A stretch of 7,309 nucleotides of DNA from Oscillospiraceae bacterium. GTDB lineage: Bacteria; Bacillota; Clostridia; Oscillospirales; Oscillospiraceae. Where the stretch lies: contig JAEDJR010000098.1 of the NCBI GenBank assembly GCA_016296235.1, positions 1 to 7,309 of the forward strand, written 5' to 3'. Below, in pieces: positions 5,449-7,309 of the stretch (position 1 is the first letter of the stretch; every line of letters begins with the position of its first letter). Below the pieces are notes generated by a model. The model was not told the DNA's origin. It saw only the letters and a list, made by a program, of their open reading frames with translations, and searched no databases. Both the position numbers and the translations under genes were made by a program.

Positions 5449-6951
5449 ATGAAAAAACTGATTGCACTTCTTCTGGCTCTGCTGATGATTCTGAGCCTGG
5501 GCGCCTGCGGAAAAAAGGAGCCGTCCCTTGCGGATCTGAACAAGACGGAAACGCCCGCTGCCCAGGAGCCGGAGCCGGAGGCAAAACCCGAACCGGAGCC
5601 GGAACCCGAACCGGAACCGGAGCCGGAGGTGGAAATGACCACCGTCGAGGCCAAGTTCTTCACCGTATCCTTCCCCACCGCCGACGGCTGGACCTATGAG
5701 GAAGAGGACGACCTCTACGACCGCGACTCCTACAGCAGTCTGGACATGTATGTCTACGACGACGCGGACAACTTCGTCGCCTCCGTCCGGATCTACGCCA
5801 GCCAGGAGGATCCCGGCAGCTACCGGGAGCTGCTCTACGACTGGGGAATCGATGAGTATGCCCTGGTGGAGGAGAACGCCTATGCCGGGGATCTGTACGA
5901 CATCGGCGGCCAGCAGCTGCTCCGCATCGCCGGCAGCGACACGCTGTTCTATCTGGGCCGCAACGAGTCCGCCGGTATGACCCTGTCGGTCCGGTTCACG
6001 AATGAGCCGGAGAACGAGCGGGCCGGCAATCTGCTCAAGCATCTGGAGTTCCATGTGGAGGAGACCGGGAATGAAGACTGGCCCTGGTACTGGGAGGGCG
6101 AGCCCTTCTACCGCGACAGCATGAGCACCATGGTGGGCACCTTCACCCTGAACAGCGAATTCATCCCCATGGCGGAGCCTGTGATTACCCACGAGACCTT
6201 TGACCACGACATCGAGATCGTGGGCGACAAGGCCTACATCCTCAGCGACGGCGTTCTGAAGGAATACGCGTATGACGGTTCCACCCTGACCTATGTGCAG
6301 GACGTGGCCCTGGACGCGGAATATGACTGTGTGGACGCGGCCAACGACGGCACGCTGCTACTGTCCGGCTTCACCAAGCCTTACATCGGCTGGAAGGACG
6401 GAGCCAAGACCTTCAGCTATTCCGGCCCCGACTACTTCGCCGCCGCCCCCGACGGCACCTGGGGCATCAGCTACTTCACCAGCCCCGATGCCGTGAAACA
6501 GTACACCTTCTCCGGCGGCGCCATGCAGTCCGAGCCCTTCCCGGTCACCGGACTCTCCATGGCCACCCAGGTCTGGATCGACGACGCTTACGTCTACATC
6601 ACCGGCCAGGATACGGAGAACAGTGTCCAGGTGATTCAGGTCTATGACCACGCCGGGACGCTGCAGAAGACGCTCCTGGGTGAGGACGGACGGCTTGGCA
6701 GCATCACCTTTGTCTGCCGGACGGCCAACGGCTTCCTGGCCCTGGACGGCAATATGCGCTCCGTGGTTCTGTGGAATACCGACGGCACGTTCATCGGGGA
6801 GATTGACGACAGAGATCTCTTTGGAACCGACTACCCCTGGTTCTGCGCCGCTGACCTGCAGCCGGACGGCAGCATCGTGCTGCTTCTGACCGAGGACCGC
6901 GACGACAATTCCGCCATGGAGCTGGCCGCGTTCCGCCTGACCGGATTCTGA
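5449..6951 (+). CDS. Lipoprotein with Pro-Glu linker and probable C-terminal beta-propeller
   Basis: 500-residue lipoprotein. The signal peptide ends in lipobox LGAC with lipidated Cys20. An acidic linker with a run of seven Pro-Glu pairs (residues 47-60, within 40-62) likely spans the cell wall. A first globular domain covers about 66-204 (FFTVSFPTADGWTYEEEDD onward) and resembles small secreted domains that follow lipoprotein linkers. Residues about 250-498 show roughly six repeats of 35-45 residues with strand-rich, Asp/Gly-turn patterns (AYILSDGVLKEYAYDG, DGTLLLSGF, YVYITGQD, GFLALDG, DGSIVLLLTEDRDD), as in beta-propellers of the WD40/YVTN/NHL type. Such folds usually bind proteins or ligands outside the cell; no catalytic residues are evident. 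AAAGGAG (5435-5441), 7 bases before ATG 5449, decides the start; the longer in-frame reading from 5356 overlaps the DUF4428 gene. The next gene starts 3 bases after its stop. Confidence 0.85.
   Translation: MKKLIALLLALLMILSLGACGKKEPSLADLNKTETPAAQEPEPEAKPEPEPEPEPEPEPEVEMTTVEAKFFTVSFPTADGWTYEEEDDLYDRDSYSSLDMYVYDDADNFVASVRIYASQEDPGSYRELLYDWGIDEYALVEENAYAGDLYDIGGQQLLRIAGSDTLFYLGRNESAGMTLSVRFTNEPENERAGNLLKHLEFHVEETGNEDWPWYWEGEPFYRDSMSTMVGTFTLNSEFIPMAEPVITHETFDHDIEIVGDKAYILSDGVLKEYAYDGSTLTYVQDVALDAEYDCVDAANDGTLLLSGFTKPYIGWKDGAKTFSYSGPDYFAAAPDGTWGISYFTSPDAVKQYTFSGGAMQSEPFPVTGLSMATQVWIDDAYVYITGQDTENSVQVIQVYDHAGTLQKTLLGEDGRLGSITFVCRTANGFLALDGNMRSVVLWNTDGTFIGEIDDRDLFGTDYPWFCAADLQPDGSIVLLLTEDRDDNSAMELAAFRLTGF
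5566..5628 (+). repeat. CCGGAR-type hexamer microsatellite coding for Pro-Glu repeats
   Basis: Tandem CCG/CCC plus GAG/GAA codons encode EPEPE, then AK, then seven Pro-Glu pairs (5587-5628). Unit length is six bases, so slippage would keep the frame and change linker length only. Synonymous variation among units suggests the amino-acid pattern is under selection. Confidence 0.75.
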
Positions 6952-6954
6952 GCC

Positions 6955-7309
6955 ATGGGAAGTCAGATCACCAATTACCAATGCCCTGCCTGCACGGGGC
7001 CGCTCCACTTTGTGGGCGGCTCTGGCAAGCTGGAGTGTGACTACTGCGGCTCGGTCTATGACGTAGCCGAGATCGAGGCACTCTACGCCGGACAGGAGGA
7101 AAAAGCAGAGGCCGCGTTTCAGGAGAAGGAAGCAAAAGGGGAGACCGGCGGGTCCGGAGAAGAACCGGCCTGGGATACCTCGGCGCTCCAGGAGGATTGG
7201 GGTGCCGACGCCGCAGGAATGAAAGCCTACAGCTGTCCCTCCTGCGGTGCGGAGCTGATCTGCGACGCCACCACCGCCGCCACCAGCTGCCCCTACTGCG
7301 GCAACAACA
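6955..7309 (+). CDS. TFIIB-type zinc-ribbon protein, N-terminal part (cut by window end)
   Basis: The first 118 codons are present and the frame is still open at the window edge. Two Cys4 zinc ribbons are visible. The first is CPAC (10-13) with CDYC (28-31), followed by the segment YDVAEIEALYAG (35-46). The second is CPSC (94-97) with CPYC (112-115), joined by ELICDATTAATS. A Glu/Lys/Gly-rich linker with a Trp-Asp segment (about 48-88) lies between them. This matches Firmicutes proteins annotated as TFIIB-type zinc-ribbon-containing proteins. In that family the C-terminal part, beyond this window, is often membrane-associated, so a membrane or envelope role is possible but not seen here. The ATG lies 3 bases after the upstream stop codon with only a weak ribosome binding site, so coupled translation with the lipoprotein gene is likely. 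Confidence 0.8.
   Translation, partial: MGSQITNYQCPACTGPLHFVGGSGKLECDYCGSVYDVAEIEALYAGQEEKAEAAFQEKEAKGETGGSGEEPAWDTSALQEDWGADAAGMKAYSCPSCGAELICDATTAATSCPYCGNN

Noticed and set aside
5029..6207. 392-codon minus-strand open frame opposite the DUF4428 and lipoprotein genes
   Set aside because: It is antisense to two well-supported genes. Its Arg/Phe/Gly-rich centre is the complement of the Pro-Glu repeat tract.

Overview
The window looks like a chromosomal segment of a high-GC Clostridia (Firmicutes) bacterium, most plausibly a gut Oscillospiraceae/Ruminococcaceae-type organism. This is inferred from strong AGGAGG-type ribosome binding sites, short Lys-led lipoprotein signal peptides, the recognisable DUF4428 and SPFH/zinc-ribbon families, and GC-rich palindromic intergenic repeats with an AATGCAA heptamer array. 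No rRNA, tRNA, CRISPR array, phage gene or transposase was seen.

Layout. One gene on the minus strand (94-1284) encodes a secreted lipoprotein. A 160-bp AT-rich divergent intergenic region (1285-1446) carries a perfect inverted repeat and candidate promoters for both directions. Six genes then run on the plus strand: a small receiver-like protein without the phosphoacceptor Asp (1447-1830); an SPFH-domain protein ending in four zinc ribbons (1913-3334); a single-pass membrane protein with a GTG start overlapping the SPFH stop codon (3331-4251); a 298-bp repeat island; a DUF4428 protein with zinc-binding motifs at both ends (4550-5425); a second lipoprotein with a Pro-Glu linker and a probable beta-propeller (5449-6951); and the start of a TFIIB-type zinc-ribbon protein cut by the window edge (6955-7309).

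How the genes may work together. The SPFH protein resembles the YdjI-type SPFH/zinc-ribbon proteins that accompany PspA in the Bacillus subtilis envelope-stress operon ydjFGHI. Here it is linked to a membrane-anchored protein, two further zinc-ribbon proteins and a lipoprotein. No PspA is in the window. The reading offered is a cell-envelope-associated, zinc-ribbon-rich assembly with cytoplasmic (SPFH, DUF4428, ZnR, receiver-like) and extracytoplasmic (membrane protein, lipoproteins) arms. Co-function is inferred from gene order and tight spacing only.

The most unusual non-coding feature is the 4251-4507 island inside the gene row. It has a 7-bp tandem repeat starting on the last base of a stop codon, followed by two non-autonomous palindromic elements bounded by perfect 12-bp and 13-bp inverted repeats. 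A relic of the same repeat type may lie at 26-63.
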